Of a stretch of DNA of 64,000 bases, positions 1 through 8,877 are shown piece after piece. The stretch covers positions 62,001 through 126,000 of the forward strand of contig WGNR01000016.1 in assembly GCA_016124445.1 (NCBI GenBank). The letters run 5' to 3'. The notes under the pieces were generated by a model, which worked only from the letters and a program-made list of their open reading frames with translations, had not been told where the DNA came from and searched no databases. The translations under genes were made by a program, and so were the position numbers. Positions within the stretch are counted from its first letter, which is position 1. Every line of letters starts with the position of its first letter. The stretch comes from a bacterium. GTDB taxonomy: Bacteria > Planctomycetota > Planctomycetia > Pirellulales > Pirellulaceae.

Positions 1-35
1 CCTTACCCAATGACTGCCTGACGCGTCCAGACGAA

Positions 36-1067
36 TCAAGCTGTCGCGAGCGTGCTAGCAATTCGCCGACTCTCGCGATCGGCGGCATAGATTGGCTCAG
101 GCGAGCGGTGCCCGGCAAACGACCGCGAGACAACCTCCTGCATCTCGTCGGAGTCGATCCCATGGCCGATCGAAACGTACAGCGGATGCTTTGTCTTGGC
201 ATGCGGCAAGATCGTGTAACCAAGGATGTCGTTGGCTTGATCCTTCGCCTCGACGATCGGCTCCCAAACGCCGGGGCTCAACTGGTCGGCGAGCATGACG
301 CCGCAGATCTTCTTCTTGGCGATGCCGATTGTGGGAATCCCGGTCAGGCCCCCCAACATCGTCGCGATGCCCATTCGCCGAGGATGTAGCCGCCCGTTAC
401 CATCCACCAGCAATAGATCCGGCAAGGTTCCTTCGGTCTGCATCTGGGCAAGAAGTTCCAGGTGCAGCGGCAATTCACGGAAGGCCAGGTAGCCCGTCAC
501 GTACGGAAATCGTACCTCCTGGCAACGGGAAGCGTGTCCTAGAGGCGACGTTCCATCTGCCTCGAATCGGCTGCAAACGGCAACCGCCTGGTGGCCGGTG
601 TAAGAAACATCGAGCCCGCCAATCGTCTGCACTGCATTCAAGTCCAAAGGGGCTGCTTGCGGACAGACGAACTCATTTTGCCAAGCCTTTAGCGCTGCTA
701 GCGGGGCCTGGATTGCCGGCAGTTCGACTTGAAAGCGACCTAGTTCGACCTTTCCGCCAGAAACCACAACCCCTTCGTTTTGCAGCCGACGCTTCTTTTC
801 GGATACGTCGCCGCTGAAATGGAGTCCGATTTCACCGGTCGAACGGACCACACGATGCGAGATCTCTGCCAACGGACAATCGGCTTCCAGCAGCCATGTG
901 GCGACCCAGCGGCTGGCAGCTGTATCTCCCAAAGCTTGGGCCAATTGCCCGTAGGTGGCGACGGAACCTGACGGCACTTCGCGCATCTGCTTCGTGAGCG
1001 AGTCAACCAAATCCGGCACGCGCTCGTGAAAGGCATCCGCGACTTGGCGGAGATCCATGGCGGCCAT
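36..1067 (-). CDS. Alkyltransferase-like (ATL) domain fused to endonuclease V
   Basis: A 343-residue DNA-repair fusion. Residues ~15-110 match the DNA-binding fold of O6-alkylguanine-DNA alkyltransferases: the VATYGQLA segment with Tyr39 and an SRWVA segment whose Arg53 sits where the arginine finger lies. The PCHR active-site motif reads ISHRVV, so Ser70 replaces the alkyl-accepting cysteine, as in ATL proteins that bind but do not repair alkylguanine. Residues ~120-330 are a full endonuclease V, which nicks near deaminated bases such as inosine: GGLDVSY (Asp153), FPYVTGYLAFRE, LLVDGNGRLHPR (Asp222, His228), GIAKKK (Lys251-253) and YVSIGHGI (His302). All catalytic positions are present. A purine-rich ribosome-binding site (GGGGAAGG) precedes the start. 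VanZ lies 16 bp upstream on the same strand. Fusions of an alkyltransferase with endonuclease V are known, for example in Ferroplasma, but that one keeps the cysteine. Confidence 0.9.
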   Translation of the reverse strand: MAAMDLRQVADAFHERVPDLVDSLTKQMREVPSGSVATYGQLAQALGDTAASRWVATWLLEADCPLAEISHRVVRSTGEIGLHFSGDVSEKKRRLQNEGVVVSGGKVELGRFQVELPAIQAPLAALKAWQNEFVCPQAAPLDLNAVQTIGGLDVSYTGHQAVAVCSRFEADGTSPLGHASRCQEVRFPYVTGYLAFRELPLHLELLAQMQTEGTLPDLLLVDGNGRLHPRRMGIATMLGGLTGIPTIGIAKKKICGVMLADQLSPGVWEPIVEAKDQANDILGYTILPHAKTKHPLYVSIGHGIDSDEMQEVVSRSFAGHRSPEPIYAADRESRRIASTLATA

Positions 1068-1083
1068 CCCTGCCTTCCCCTAA

Positions 1084-1494
1084 TTACTGCTTGGCGTCGC
1101 TTGGAGAAACCGTCTCAGGCGGAGCATTACCACGGAGCAATCCGACCAGGCTGACGCCAAGGGCCGCCCCAAACGTATCGGCCATCAGGTCCTGGGGATC
1201 GCAGTCTCGACCGGCCAGGGTTTGGGTCAATTCGTCGAAGATTCCCAGCCCGAACAAGATGCCCACGACCGCGAAAGCAAGCATGGTGGTTCTGCGGAAA
1301 TTCCACGCCCGCAGGGCAACCATGGCGGCGATGGCCAGGACGGCGTAGATCGTCGAGTGAACGACCTTGTCCGCGTGGGGGAACGCCAACTCGTCGACAT
1401 CGGCATGCAGCGGAACATGGGTCCCTGCGAACGCGATCGCCCACAATAGAACGAAGGCACCCGTAGCCAGAAGGGGCAGTTTTCGCAGCGACAT
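1084..1494 (-). CDS. VanZ-like family membrane protein
   Basis: A 136-residue integral membrane protein with three to four hydrophobic segments. It carries the VanZ hallmarks: PHADKVVHSTIYAVLA near residue 40 (Asp-Lys-x-x-His) and FDELTQTLAGRDCDPQDL near residue 87, followed by the helix starting MADTFGAALG. VanZ itself gives low-level teicoplanin resistance; most family members have no known role and many accompany envelope genes. It is 16 bp upstream of the ATL-EndoV gene and probably co-transcribed with it. The family call is firm; the function is not. Confidence 0.82.
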   Translation of the reverse strand: MSLRKLPLLATGAFVLLWAIAFAGTHVPLHADVDELAFPHADKVVHSTIYAVLAIAAMVALRAWNFRRTTMLAFAVVGILFGLGIFDELTQTLAGRDCDPQDLMADTFGAALGVSLVGLLRGNAPPETVSPSDAKQ

Positions 1495-1709
1495 GCAGGG
1501 AGTTCCCAGAGAGGATCACAAAACCAGTCTCCAGACTAGTCAACGCGGTCACACGAAACAACCGTGGTGTGCCTTGCGACGAAGGACGTGAATCCAGTAT
1601 GGTTTGTAACGATTCTGACGGTTTATTCTGGGGGATGCGGGGCGGCGCCCGAAGTGAAATCCCCAGCGACATTACGAACTTTCGAACCAACACAAGGCAC
1701 AAACCAAGC

Positions 1710-2666
1710 ATGGCCATTCTGATCACCGGCGGAGCTGGTTTCATTGGCAGCCACCTGACCCAGATCTTACTTGCCCAGTCAGACGAGAAGCTGGTCAGCA
1801 TCGACAACTTCAACGACTACTACGACCCGGCCCTAAAACGCGAAAACATCAAGCCGGTGGCAAACGAGCCGCGTGTCAACCTGATCGAGGGCGACTTCTG
1901 CGATACCGACGCCATGAAGCGGTTGTTCGACGAGTACGATATCGATCAGGTCGTCCACCTGGGCGCCTATGCCGGCGTGCGGATCAGTGTGCAGAAACCG
2001 GAGATGTACCAAAGGGCCAACGTCGGCGGCACACTTAGCCTGTTGGAAGCTGCCCGGCATCATCCCGTGAAGCGGTTCCTGTTGGCATCGTCTTCGACCG
2101 TCTACGGCAAGGGAGCCGGCATTCCGTTCAACGAAGATGCTCCGCTGGGCATTCCGGCCAGTCCCTATGGTGCGACCAAGCGGGCCGCCGAACTGCTTTG
2201 CTTGACCTATCACCAACTGCATGGGATTCCGACGGCCTGTTTGCGACCGTTCAGCGTGTACGGTCCGCGGCTGCGGCCGGACCTGGCCCTGACGATCTTC
2301 GCCAAGGCGGTCTACGAAGGAACCCCGATCCCACTATTCGGCGATGGCAGCATCCGCCGTGACTTCACCCACGTCAGTGATATCTGCCAAGGGTTCATTT
2401 CGGCGCTGACGGCCGAAGGAGTTGTCGGCCAGGAAATCAACGTGGGGCATAGCGACCCGATCGAGATGCGGCGGCTGATCGAACTTCTGGAGAAATCGTT
2501 CGGCAAAAAGGCGATCATCAATCATCTGCCAGAGCGACCAGAGGACTTGCCGGTCACCTATGCCAACCTTGAAAAAGCGAGCCGACTGCTCAACTACCAC
2601 CCCAAGGTGCTGATCGAGGATGGCATTCAAGAATACGTCGATTGGTACCGAAGTTGGCACGGCTAA
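1710..2666 (+). CDS. NAD-dependent sugar-nucleotide epimerase/dehydratase
   Basis: An extended short-chain dehydrogenase of 318 residues. The N-terminus MAILITGGAGFIGSHL is the Rossmann dinucleotide-binding motif (GxxGxxG). The catalytic residues follow as SSSTVYG and YGATK (Tyr-x-x-x-Lys), then PFSVYGP and DGSIRRDFTHVSD, typical of UDP-glucose/UDP-glucuronate 4-epimerases and dTDP-glucose dehydratases. YGPRLRPDLA favours a UDP-glucuronate 4-epimerase-like enzyme, which would supply galacturonate for surface polysaccharide. The ATG at 1710 is preferred to an in-frame upstream start at 1569 because the Rossmann motif must begin at the N-terminus. The reading frame stops 73 bp before the DUF1080 gene. 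Exact substrate cannot be read from sequence. Confidence 0.85.
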   Translation: MAILITGGAGFIGSHLTQILLAQSDEKLVSIDNFNDYYDPALKRENIKPVANEPRVNLIEGDFCDTDAMKRLFDEYDIDQVVHLGAYAGVRISVQKPEMYQRANVGGTLSLLEAARHHPVKRFLLASSSTVYGKGAGIPFNEDAPLGIPASPYGATKRAAELLCLTYHQLHGIPTACLRPFSVYGPRLRPDLALTIFAKAVYEGTPIPLFGDGSIRRDFTHVSDICQGFISALTAEGVVGQEINVGHSDPIEMRRLIELLEKSFGKKAIINHLPERPEDLPVTYANLEKASRLLNYHPKVLIEDGIQEYVDWYRSWHG

Positions 2667-2739
2667 TGGAATTCGCGTCTTCCGCTTGTTAGGCTCTATC
2701 CATAGCCCCAATTCCTTCACTCTCCTGCGGATCGACCTG

Positions 2740-3381
2740 ATGCGTACCCTTGCAGCCACCCTTTGCCTGACGCTTGTTCTTTTGTTTACCTTGCCGCTTT
2801 TTGCCGACGAGGCGAAAGCGAAGCCGAAGGTTCGTTCGCTGTTTAACGGCAAGGATATGGAGCTATGGGAGGTACCGCAGTTCGGCGGCGAAGGCGAGGT
2901 CGCCGTCAAAGAGGGGTCGATCATCATGAAGCAAGGGGTGATGCTGACCGGCATCACCTACAAGAAGGATGACCTGCCGAAGACCAACTACGAACTGACC
3001 TGGGAAGCCCGGCGAACGTTGGGTCTCGACTTTTTTGCCGCGTTGACCTTCCCGGTGAAAGACAGCCACTGCAGTTTCATCCCCGGCGGCTGGGGCGGGG
3101 CAGTGGTCGGCCTGAGCAGCATCGACGGCGTGGATGCCTCCGAAAACGAAACAACCAAGTACATCCCCTTCGACGACAACAAATGGTACCGCTTCAAACT
3201 ACGCGTGACCGACAAGAAGATCGAAGCCTGGATCGAAGACAAACAGGTCATTAACGCCAAGATTGAAGGCAAAAAGATCACGACCCGAAACGAAGTTGAC
3301 TTGTCAAAGCCACTGGGCTTCTCGGCGTGGCAGAGCACGGGGGAGATTCGGAAGATTGAGATTCGGGAGTTGGGGAAGTAA
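2740..3381 (+). CDS. Secreted DUF1080 (3-keto-disaccharide hydrolase / LamG-like) protein
   Basis: A 213-residue exported protein. Residues 1-21 form a Sec signal peptide (MRTLAATLCLTLVLLFTLPL, cleavage near ADEAKA). The mature part has the DUF1080 signatures RSLFNGKDMELWEVP near the N-terminus and KWYRFKLRVTDKKIEAWIEDKQV followed by LGFSAWQSTGEIRKIEIREL at the C-terminus, a concanavalin-like beta sandwich. DUF1080 proteins are greatly expanded in planctomycetes; some act as 3-keto-disaccharide hydrolases. The start at 2740 is chosen because it gives a complete signal peptide; a longer reading from 2620 would overlap the epimerase. Confidence 0.82.
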   Translation: MRTLAATLCLTLVLLFTLPLFADEAKAKPKVRSLFNGKDMELWEVPQFGGEGEVAVKEGSIIMKQGVMLTGITYKKDDLPKTNYELTWEARRTLGLDFFAALTFPVKDSHCSFIPGGWGGAVVGLSSIDGVDASENETTKYIPFDDNKWYRFKLRVTDKKIEAWIEDKQVINAKIEGKKITTRNEVDLSKPLGFSAWQSTGEIRKIEIRELGK

Positions 3382-3392
3382 TCCCGTAGGGA

Positions 3393-3762
3393 ATGGCCTG
3401 GTTTGAATTGTGGGGGTTCGCGGAAAAGGTTCAGTCCGCTTCGAGTATCAGGGGGAATACTTTCACTGGTACTTCGACGATTGGAGGATTCGGATTTATT
3501 CCGAGGATAAGAAGTTCGTGATTGCGTACGTTTTGGGCGAGCTTCGGGACGAAGATCCGATCTTGAAGTTCATAGGATCCGCTTCCCGAGGATTGAACGC
3601 GCCGAAAAGCGACCGGTGCTGTTTTGCGTACCCAAGTTCGTCACGGATGAGTGGGCAAAATCGATGGGAGCATTCGTGAATGCACTGATCCGATGGAGTC
3701 TGAGAGAATCGCATCGAATCAAGTATTGCGAACCGATTGAAGCCCGAGAAACGAACGGGTAA
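3393..3762 (+). pseudogene. Frameshifted remnant of a conserved planctomycete protein
   Basis: No single frame covers this gene, but coding-like sequence runs through it. From 3410, one frame encodes RFEYQGEYFHWYFDDWRI and ends in DPILKF; near 3580 the plausible continuation shifts to another frame, RFPRIERAEKRPVLFCV and then AKSMGAFVNALIRWSLRES, ending in TAA at 3760-3762. An ATG at 3393 (MAWFELWG) in the third frame could be the original start, with another slip in the G-run near 3411-3416. The gene is therefore broken once or twice, by decay or by sequencing error. I do not know its function. Confidence 0.55.
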
Positions 3763-3791
3763 AAAATCGTTCGGAAGTTGGAAAAGTAGAG

Positions 3792-4271
3792 ATGCTTGGC
3801 GTCATTCACACGATCCTGGGTTTTGTATCACTCATTGCAGGCCTGATCGTGCTCGTGCGTCCTAAAGGAACGCAGACCCATAGAATACTGGGGCGAGTTT
3901 ATGTCTTCGCGATGCTTGGCTTGAACCTGACATCATTTGGTATCTACAGATTATTTGGCGGCTTCGGAGTTTTTCATTGGTTGGCGGTTGGCAGCCTGGC
4001 AATGTTAGCTGGAGCCGTAGCTACCGTCTTGTGGCGAAAGAAAATCAAGAGCTGGATCTATTATCATTATTACTTCATGGTGTGGTCTTACGTCGGATTG
4101 CTTGCCGGCACGTCAAACGAGGCTTTTGTGCACGTACCATTTCTGAAGAGAATCGCATCCCAGTATTACGCTGTACCCTGGTGCATTGTCGCAGTAATGG
4201 GATTTGCCGCGTCGGTATTCACTCCAATGCTTGCCAATCGTGTCATCCTCTCCGTCGAGCGCAATTCGTAG
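3792..4271 (+). CDS. DUF2306-like integral membrane protein
   Basis: A 159-residue protein with about four membrane helices. The segment after the first helix, PKGTQTHRILGRVYVFAML, fits the conserved HRxxGRxY motif of DUF2306 membrane proteins, and the centre (WIYYHYYFMVWSYVGLLAG) is the helix usually seen after it. No enzymatic role is established for the family. It follows the frameshifted gene by 29 bp and converges with the HAD gene, whose stop lies 15 bp away. Confidence 0.6.
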   Translation: MLGVIHTILGFVSLIAGLIVLVRPKGTQTHRILGRVYVFAMLGLNLTSFGIYRLFGGFGVFHWLAVGSLAMLAGAVATVLWRKKIKSWIYYHYYFMVWSYVGLLAGTSNEAFVHVPFLKRIASQYYAVPWCIVAVMGFAASVFTPMLANRVILSVERNS

Positions 4272-4286
4272 GTGACTTGCGGCGGG

Positions 4287-4895
4287 TCAGTTCCTGACTA
4301 TCTCCAGCATATCAGACAATTTCGCTAGTCTTTCGGCATCGGCGTGTCTGCCATCACGTTTGAGAAGGTAGCCCCGTATCCCACAAGCCATGGGGCCATC
4401 GACGTCAGCGACCTGACTGTCACCAACCATGATCGATTCTTCCGGCTTGGCATGCAACGCTTTGAGCGCTGCATCATAAATCCGCGGATCTGGTTTGCTC
4501 TTACCGACATCGCACGAAAAAATCGTCGCATCGATCAGGTTGTTTAGCCCAAGTCGATAGAATGCCTGCTTGTAAGGGGATGCGAGGTTGGAAACCACAG
4601 CGATACGAATGCCGCGCTCGCGGAGCTCTTGAAGTGTGGCAACCGTATCACAAAAGCCGACAGCCGCAGCGATATCTTGGTCAAGATCTGCCTGAAGTTC
4701 ATTCAGAAACGGCGGCTTCTCAACTCCAAGGTATTCACAGAAATCGGCAAGCGTCGGCTTGTCGACCACCAACGATTCCCGCAGGCGGTTAGCGGCATTG
4801 ACTGAGCGGCACAGTCTCAAATACGGACGAGTGTGCCGCGTCAGTTGGATTAGCGTTCCAAATAGGTCGAATATGACTGCCTGATACGAACTCAT
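4287..4895 (-). CDS. HAD-superfamily hydrolase
   Basis: A 202-residue phosphatase-type HAD enzyme. Motif I is VIFDLFGTL (nucleophilic Asp, in the D-x-F-G-T form used by haloacid-dehalogenase-like branches), motif II is AVVSNLAS, motif III is the Lys in GKSKPDPRIY, and motif IV is IMVGDSQVADVDGPMACG. A helical cap lies between motifs I and II (about residues 20-95). Substrate unknown: phosphoglycolate- or pyrimidine-nucleotide-phosphatase-like activities are both possible. The ATG at 4895 is preferred to an upstream TTG at 4913 because motif I starts shortly after it. Confidence 0.8.
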   Translation of the reverse strand: MSSYQAVIFDLFGTLIQLTRHTRPYLRLCRSVNAANRLRESLVVDKPTLADFCEYLGVEKPPFLNELQADLDQDIAAAVGFCDTVATLQELRERGIRIAVVSNLASPYKQAFYRLGLNNLIDATIFSCDVGKSKPDPRIYDAALKALHAKPEESIMVGDSQVADVDGPMACGIRGYLLKRDGRHADAERLAKLSDMLEIVRN

Positions 4896-4994
4896 CTTTT
4901 TGGCCTGGACCAACCAGCCCCTGCTGTCCAGCGGTACTCAATGTTCTTGACTCTGATGGGGCGGGAATTGCGTGATGATAGGGCCATTGGGTCA

Positions 4995-5510
4995 TCAATC
5001 TGTTTCGTCTGAATGCATCAACTGCGATGCAATCTCTTCAACCTGCTGCATTGTAATGCCCTCGCGCTGCTCGACCGCCAGCGGATGGTCGGTTTGCTCC
5101 AACTCAATGAAAGGCCGCTCGCCGACAGGTCGCGTATGAACGTGCGTCTTGAGATACATCGCGTCTGGATAGAGCGGCAATGAAGTCGACAGCCAGCCGA
5201 AGTAGGGTGGTTCCGATTCTCGGCCAGCCTTTTCCCACAGTTTCCAGGTTCGCCTGAAATTGTCTTTGCTGAGCGAAGTCCACACGCCCCAGATGAATGG
5301 CCGCTCGCTATCGACGACGGGTATTTCGAGGCAGCCCCGAATGAAGAAATGCTCCTTATCAACCACACACAACTCGTCAGTCAAGTCGCAGCGAGAATCT
5401 CGTTCTGCCTCGGAGATCATGTAGTAGAACGCAGGAGCATTGGCTCCGAATTCCATCGGTAACTCGTCATGATATTTACCGCACGTTTTACAGAAGTATC
5501 CTGCCGTCAT
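4995..5510 (-). CDS. DUF2199 domain protein
   Basis: A 171-residue cytoplasmic protein. It opens with a zinc-knuckle-like sequence, YFCKTCGKYHDELPMEFG, diagnostic of DUF2199, and continues with ELCVVDKEHFFIRGCLEIPV and PFIWGVWTSLSK, both conserved in the family, then YLKTHVHTRPVGERPFIEL. No biochemical role is known. The HAD gene lies about 100 bp downstream on the same strand; 42 bp separate this gene from the TPR lipoprotein upstream. Confidence 0.75.
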   Translation of the reverse strand: MTAGYFCKTCGKYHDELPMEFGANAPAFYYMISEAERDSRCDLTDELCVVDKEHFFIRGCLEIPVVDSERPFIWGVWTSLSKDNFRRTWKLWEKAGRESEPPYFGWLSTSLPLYPDAMYLKTHVHTRPVGERPFIELEQTDHPLAVEQREGITMQQVEEIASQLMHSDETD

Positions 5511-5552
5511 GAAGACTCTCTCCGGCCCAAAAAGCTCCTGGCCTTTGTTGAT

Positions 5553-6197
5553 TCAGTTCGATCGAATATCAATCTTGCCTTCAAAGATATCTTTCAGGGT
5601 GTCCAGGCTTTTGTAGTTGAGACGCTTGGCATGTTGGAAGAACTCGTCCCGCTTGGTGGTATTGCCCAGGTAGTGGTAGGCGACGGAAAGATTTGCGGGG
5701 ATGGAGGCGAGGTTCTTGCGTGTGGCCCAGGCCTTTTCGCCATATTCGACCGCTTTCTCCGAGTTGCCATCCATCAACTCGATTACAAGCAAGCTGGAAT
5801 ACGCTTCCGGGTTGTCCGGCAAGATATCGATCGCCCGCTTGTACGACTCTCGGGCTTTGGCCATGTCGCCCTGCCGGCGATACATCGATCCCAGCCCGAC
5901 GTAAGCGTTGTCGGATTGCGCGTTGATAGCGATTGATTTGTCAAAGCACTGCTTTGCAGATTCGAAATTGCCCGAATTCAAATGGGCCCAGCCCAATAGC
6001 GACCATCCTCTGAAAGACTTGGGGTGCTCTTGCAAGTACATTTCCAGGTCAATCTTGACTTCTCTGATCTGACCGGAATGAAATCGGGCGTCGATTTCTC
6101 GCAACTGCGAAACATTATCGGTCGGATCCGAACCGATTTCGGAACAGCCGGTAAAGATCGACACTCCCAGAAGAGCGATAAAAAATAGGCGGTTCAT
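5553..6197 (-). CDS. TPR-repeat lipoprotein
   Basis: A 214-residue lipoprotein. The N-terminus MNRLFFIALLGVSIFTGCSE has a charged n-region, a hydrophobic core and a lipobox ending in Cys18, so the mature protein is probably lipid-anchored. Three to four tetratricopeptide repeats follow (about residues 50-170), recognisable by SFRGWSLLGWAHLNSGNFES and DNAYVGLGSMYRRQGDMAKA. TPRs mediate protein-protein contacts. The ATG at 6197 is chosen over one at 6305 because it places the signal peptide at the N-terminus. Partner unknown. Confidence 0.78.
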   Translation of the reverse strand: MNRLFFIALLGVSIFTGCSEIGSDPTDNVSQLREIDARFHSGQIREVKIDLEMYLQEHPKSFRGWSLLGWAHLNSGNFESAKQCFDKSIAINAQSDNAYVGLGSMYRRQGDMAKARESYKRAIDILPDNPEAYSSLLVIELMDGNSEKAVEYGEKAWATRKNLASIPANLSVAYHYLGNTTKRDEFFQHAKRLNYKSLDTLKDIFEGKIDIRSN

Positions 6198-6311
6198 GAA
6201 GGGAGCTCTCGAAAAAATATTGATAAGGTTTTCAATCGATGAGTTTATGGGCCAACGCCGATCGGCACAATTCTTTGCTGGCAGTTGCACGTCCGGACTT
6301 GCCAATTGGGA

Positions 6312-7847
6312 TCAACCCACCAAACTTCGGTCCAGCATCCGATAGTTAATCGCCTCGCAAACGTGATCGGCCGTGATCATCGTGGCTTCTTCCAGATCGG
6401 CGATCGTTCGGGCCAGACGCAGGATCTTGTCGTAGGCTCGGGCCGAGAGGCCGAAGTTGCTGATGCTTTGTTTCATCAGGCTGGCCGCATCGTCGTCGAC
6501 GTGGCAGAACTTGCGGACTTCGCGGCTGCTCATCTGGGCGTTGTACCGGGTCTTGCTGCCGACGAAGCGGCGTGTCTGAATCTTGCGTGCCGCGATCACC
6601 ATTTCTTTGAGCGACTCGCTGCTGGTTCCTTCGGTCTCGCTGGCCAGTTCCTGATACGGGACCGCCGGGACTTCGATCTGGATGTCTATCCTGTCGAGTA
6701 AAGGACCTGATATTTTGCCGACATACTTCTCGACCTGGGGCGTTGTGCAGCGGCAGTCGCGGCGCGGGTCGTTGCGGAAACCGCATGGGCAAGGATTCAT
6801 CGCCGCGACCAGCATGAAGTCGGCCGGAAAAGTAACGCTTCGCAGTGCCCGGGAAATGGTTACCTGGCGATCTTCCAGCGGCTGCCGCATCAGCTCGAGC
6901 GTGCGGCGATTGAACTCCGGCAACTCGTCGAGGAAAAGAATGCCGTGATTGCTCAGTGATATCTCGCCTGGTGCCGGATTGCTGCCGCCGCCCACGAGGC
7001 CTGCCTCGCTGATGGTATGGTGCGGCGAACGAAACGGCCGCGTCGCGAGCAGCGGCTGATTGGTCGCGAGCCGGCCGGTGGCGCTATAGATCCGCGTCGT
7101 CTCGACCGATTCGCTCGGCGTCAGCCCCGGCAAGATCGTCCGTACCCGCTTGGCCAGCATCGTCTTGCCGGAACCAGGCGGGCCGACGAGTAGAAGATTA
7201 TGCATTCCGGCCGCGGCGATCGTGGCGGCACGTTTGGCGAGTTCCTGGCCGCGGACGTCGGCGAAATCGACGTCGTAGTTGCAATGCTCTTCCAGCAGCG
7301 ATTGAATCTGCGGCGGGACCGGTTCGATTTCGAGTTGCCCGGCCAGAAACCCGACCGCTTCGGTCAGGCTGGCGACCGGGATTACGTCGATCCCTTCCAC
7401 CACGGCAGCCTCTTTGGCGTTCTCGGCGGGAACCAGAATCCCGGCCAGGCCTTGCTTTTCGGTTTCGATCGCCTTGGAAAGAATCCCGCGAATCGGCCGC
7501 GTCATCCCGTCGAGGGCCAACTCACCCACGATCGCGTATTGATCGAGCCGTTCGCTTTGCAGCTGCCCACTACCGAGCAGAATGCCAAGCGTAATCGGCA
7601 GATCGAATGAAGCCGCATTCTTGGGAAGCTCGGCCGGGGCCAGGTTAATCACGACCCGATCGCGCGGGACAAAGAAGCCTGAGTTGACGATGGCCCGTTC
7701 GATCCGGTGCACACTCTCCTTTACCGCCGCCTCGGGCAAACCAACCAGCACCGTCTTGGGCAGGGCGGTCGGCGAGACATCGACTTCCACTTCGACCGGA
7801 ATCGCCTCGATGCCGGCCATCGAGTAAGTCCGCAATTGCGCCAGCAT
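6312..7847 (-). CDS. comM: YifB/ComM family Mg-chelatase-like AAA+ ATPase
   Basis: A full-length (511 residues) YifB-type protein. It has three parts: an N-terminal Lon-protease-like S5 domain (residues ~1-170, with VLVGLPEAAVKESVHRIERA), a central AAA+ module with Walker A GPPGSGKTMLAKRV (residues 222-229), Walker B LFLDELPEF and the PHHTISEAGLVGGG loop, and a C-terminal Mg-chelatase domain (LSARAYDKILRLARTIADLE). The homologue ComM is a hexameric helicase that promotes branch migration of integrating DNA during natural transformation. The gene appears monocistronic. Confidence 0.93.
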   Translation of the reverse strand: MLAQLRTYSMAGIEAIPVEVEVDVSPTALPKTVLVGLPEAAVKESVHRIERAIVNSGFFVPRDRVVINLAPAELPKNAASFDLPITLGILLGSGQLQSERLDQYAIVGELALDGMTRPIRGILSKAIETEKQGLAGILVPAENAKEAAVVEGIDVIPVASLTEAVGFLAGQLEIEPVPPQIQSLLEEHCNYDVDFADVRGQELAKRAATIAAAGMHNLLLVGPPGSGKTMLAKRVRTILPGLTPSESVETTRIYSATGRLATNQPLLATRPFRSPHHTISEAGLVGGGSNPAPGEISLSNHGILFLDELPEFNRRTLELMRQPLEDRQVTISRALRSVTFPADFMLVAAMNPCPCGFRNDPRRDCRCTTPQVEKYVGKISGPLLDRIDIQIEVPAVPYQELASETEGTSSESLKEMVIAARKIQTRRFVGSKTRYNAQMSSREVRKFCHVDDDAASLMKQSISNFGLSARAYDKILRLARTIADLEEATMITADHVCEAINYRMLDRSLVG

Positions 7848-7893
7848 GTCGAGCTATCCTTCCCGCCTGGGTTTTTCGTGAGGGAGACTGGTC

Positions 7894-8047
7894 CCTCATT
7901 GTGGCGGAAGGAAGGCCCCTCTGGCAAGTGGCGGGGTTTGGAGCGAACTGCGGATACGACTTGCGCTGACCCCAAGGCCGCATTTTCACCGGCAAGATGC
8001 CCGTGGCACACACTATGTTCGAGCTTTTTTACGTCGCTACCCTACCG
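7894..8047. repeat. Copy A of a dispersed repeat family upstream of comM
   Basis: Two parts recur elsewhere in the window. Positions 7894-7940 (CCTCATTGTGGCGGA, then GCCCCTCT, then GCAAG) are about three quarters identical to 8878-8924. Positions 7988-8047, starting with the imperfect palindrome ACCGGCAAGATGCCCGTGG and continuing GCACACACTATG, align along ~60 bp with 9101-9160 and 10543-10601. No reading frame is carried. It fills the comM/8082 intergenic space. Confidence 0.65.
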
Positions 8048-8081
8048 TTAACCTTGCCCAGACAAGAGCTAATTTTGGGAT

Positions 8082-8726
8082 TTAAGGCCGAATGACTTTC
8101 TCGCGCTCAAGCTTTTTTCGCACGGCTGACTGAATCGACAGTAGTCCATCAAAGTCTGCGTCGAACAGGCGAAGATTGGCCTCATTCATCTCTTTACCAC
8201 GAACTTTGCTTTCCGCTTCGCCATTAATGATTAGATTCATTATTGCAGTCGCCGGAATGGATACAGGAACGGCCGCAGAGTTGTACCGAACGGTCAGCGC
8301 GGTAGAAGGCTTAGAAGAAATTTTCAAGATCGACTTCAATGAGTCGTTGGCATTAACCTTGTCATTCTCGATCTCGCAGCACATCCAAAGGCCAAGTAGA
8401 GCCAGTGCGTGCCGATGACGACTCGCTTCGTCTGTGGCGTCTGATTCGATTGCGATAGCGCGCGTAAAATGGACTCGCGCCTCTTTGATTAACTCATGTG
8501 ATTGTGCTGGATTGTTCTTTGCTTGACGGAGAAGGTGCCAAGATGTTTTCAGATCTGCTCGGGTAAGTCGATCAACTTTAGAATCCATTGATTCGACGAT
8601 TCCCACATACTCCTTCAGCATATTGACCGCACCTGGAGCGGCAAGCAGTAACTCTAAGCCTTGCGCGTTGGCGAATCGAGGCGATATTGTCAGCAACATC
8701 AGGACGGACAGTAAACCTATTCGCAT
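8082..8726 (-). CDS. Secreted protein of unknown function
   Basis: A 214-residue protein with a clear Sec signal peptide (MRIGLLSVLMLLTISPRFAN, cleavage after ANA). The mature part is mostly helical: HLLRQAKNNPAQSHELIKEA and HRHALALLGLWMCCEIEND are typical stretches. It ends basic (VRKKLEREKVIRP). I recognise no family. It is isolated between repeat copies A and B, which suggests accessory DNA. Confidence 0.6.
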   Translation of the reverse strand: MRIGLLSVLMLLTISPRFANAQGLELLLAAPGAVNMLKEYVGIVESMDSKVDRLTRADLKTSWHLLRQAKNNPAQSHELIKEARVHFTRAIAIESDATDEASRHRHALALLGLWMCCEIENDKVNANDSLKSILKISSKPSTALTVRYNSAAVPVSIPATAIMNLIINGEAESKVRGKEMNEANLRLFDADFDGLLSIQSAVRKKLEREKVIRP

Positions 8727-8877
8727 GTTCGAGATGCCCTTGTACGAGGTAAGTAAATCTGAAAATCGCCTATCTCATATGCTTCGGTAAAGCCGAGCAA
8801 GTATTGCTGTTGAGAGCTAAATTTTCTCCCCCGGCACGACCTGATAGCGTGTGCAAATCAAACGTGCGGGAGCGAAT

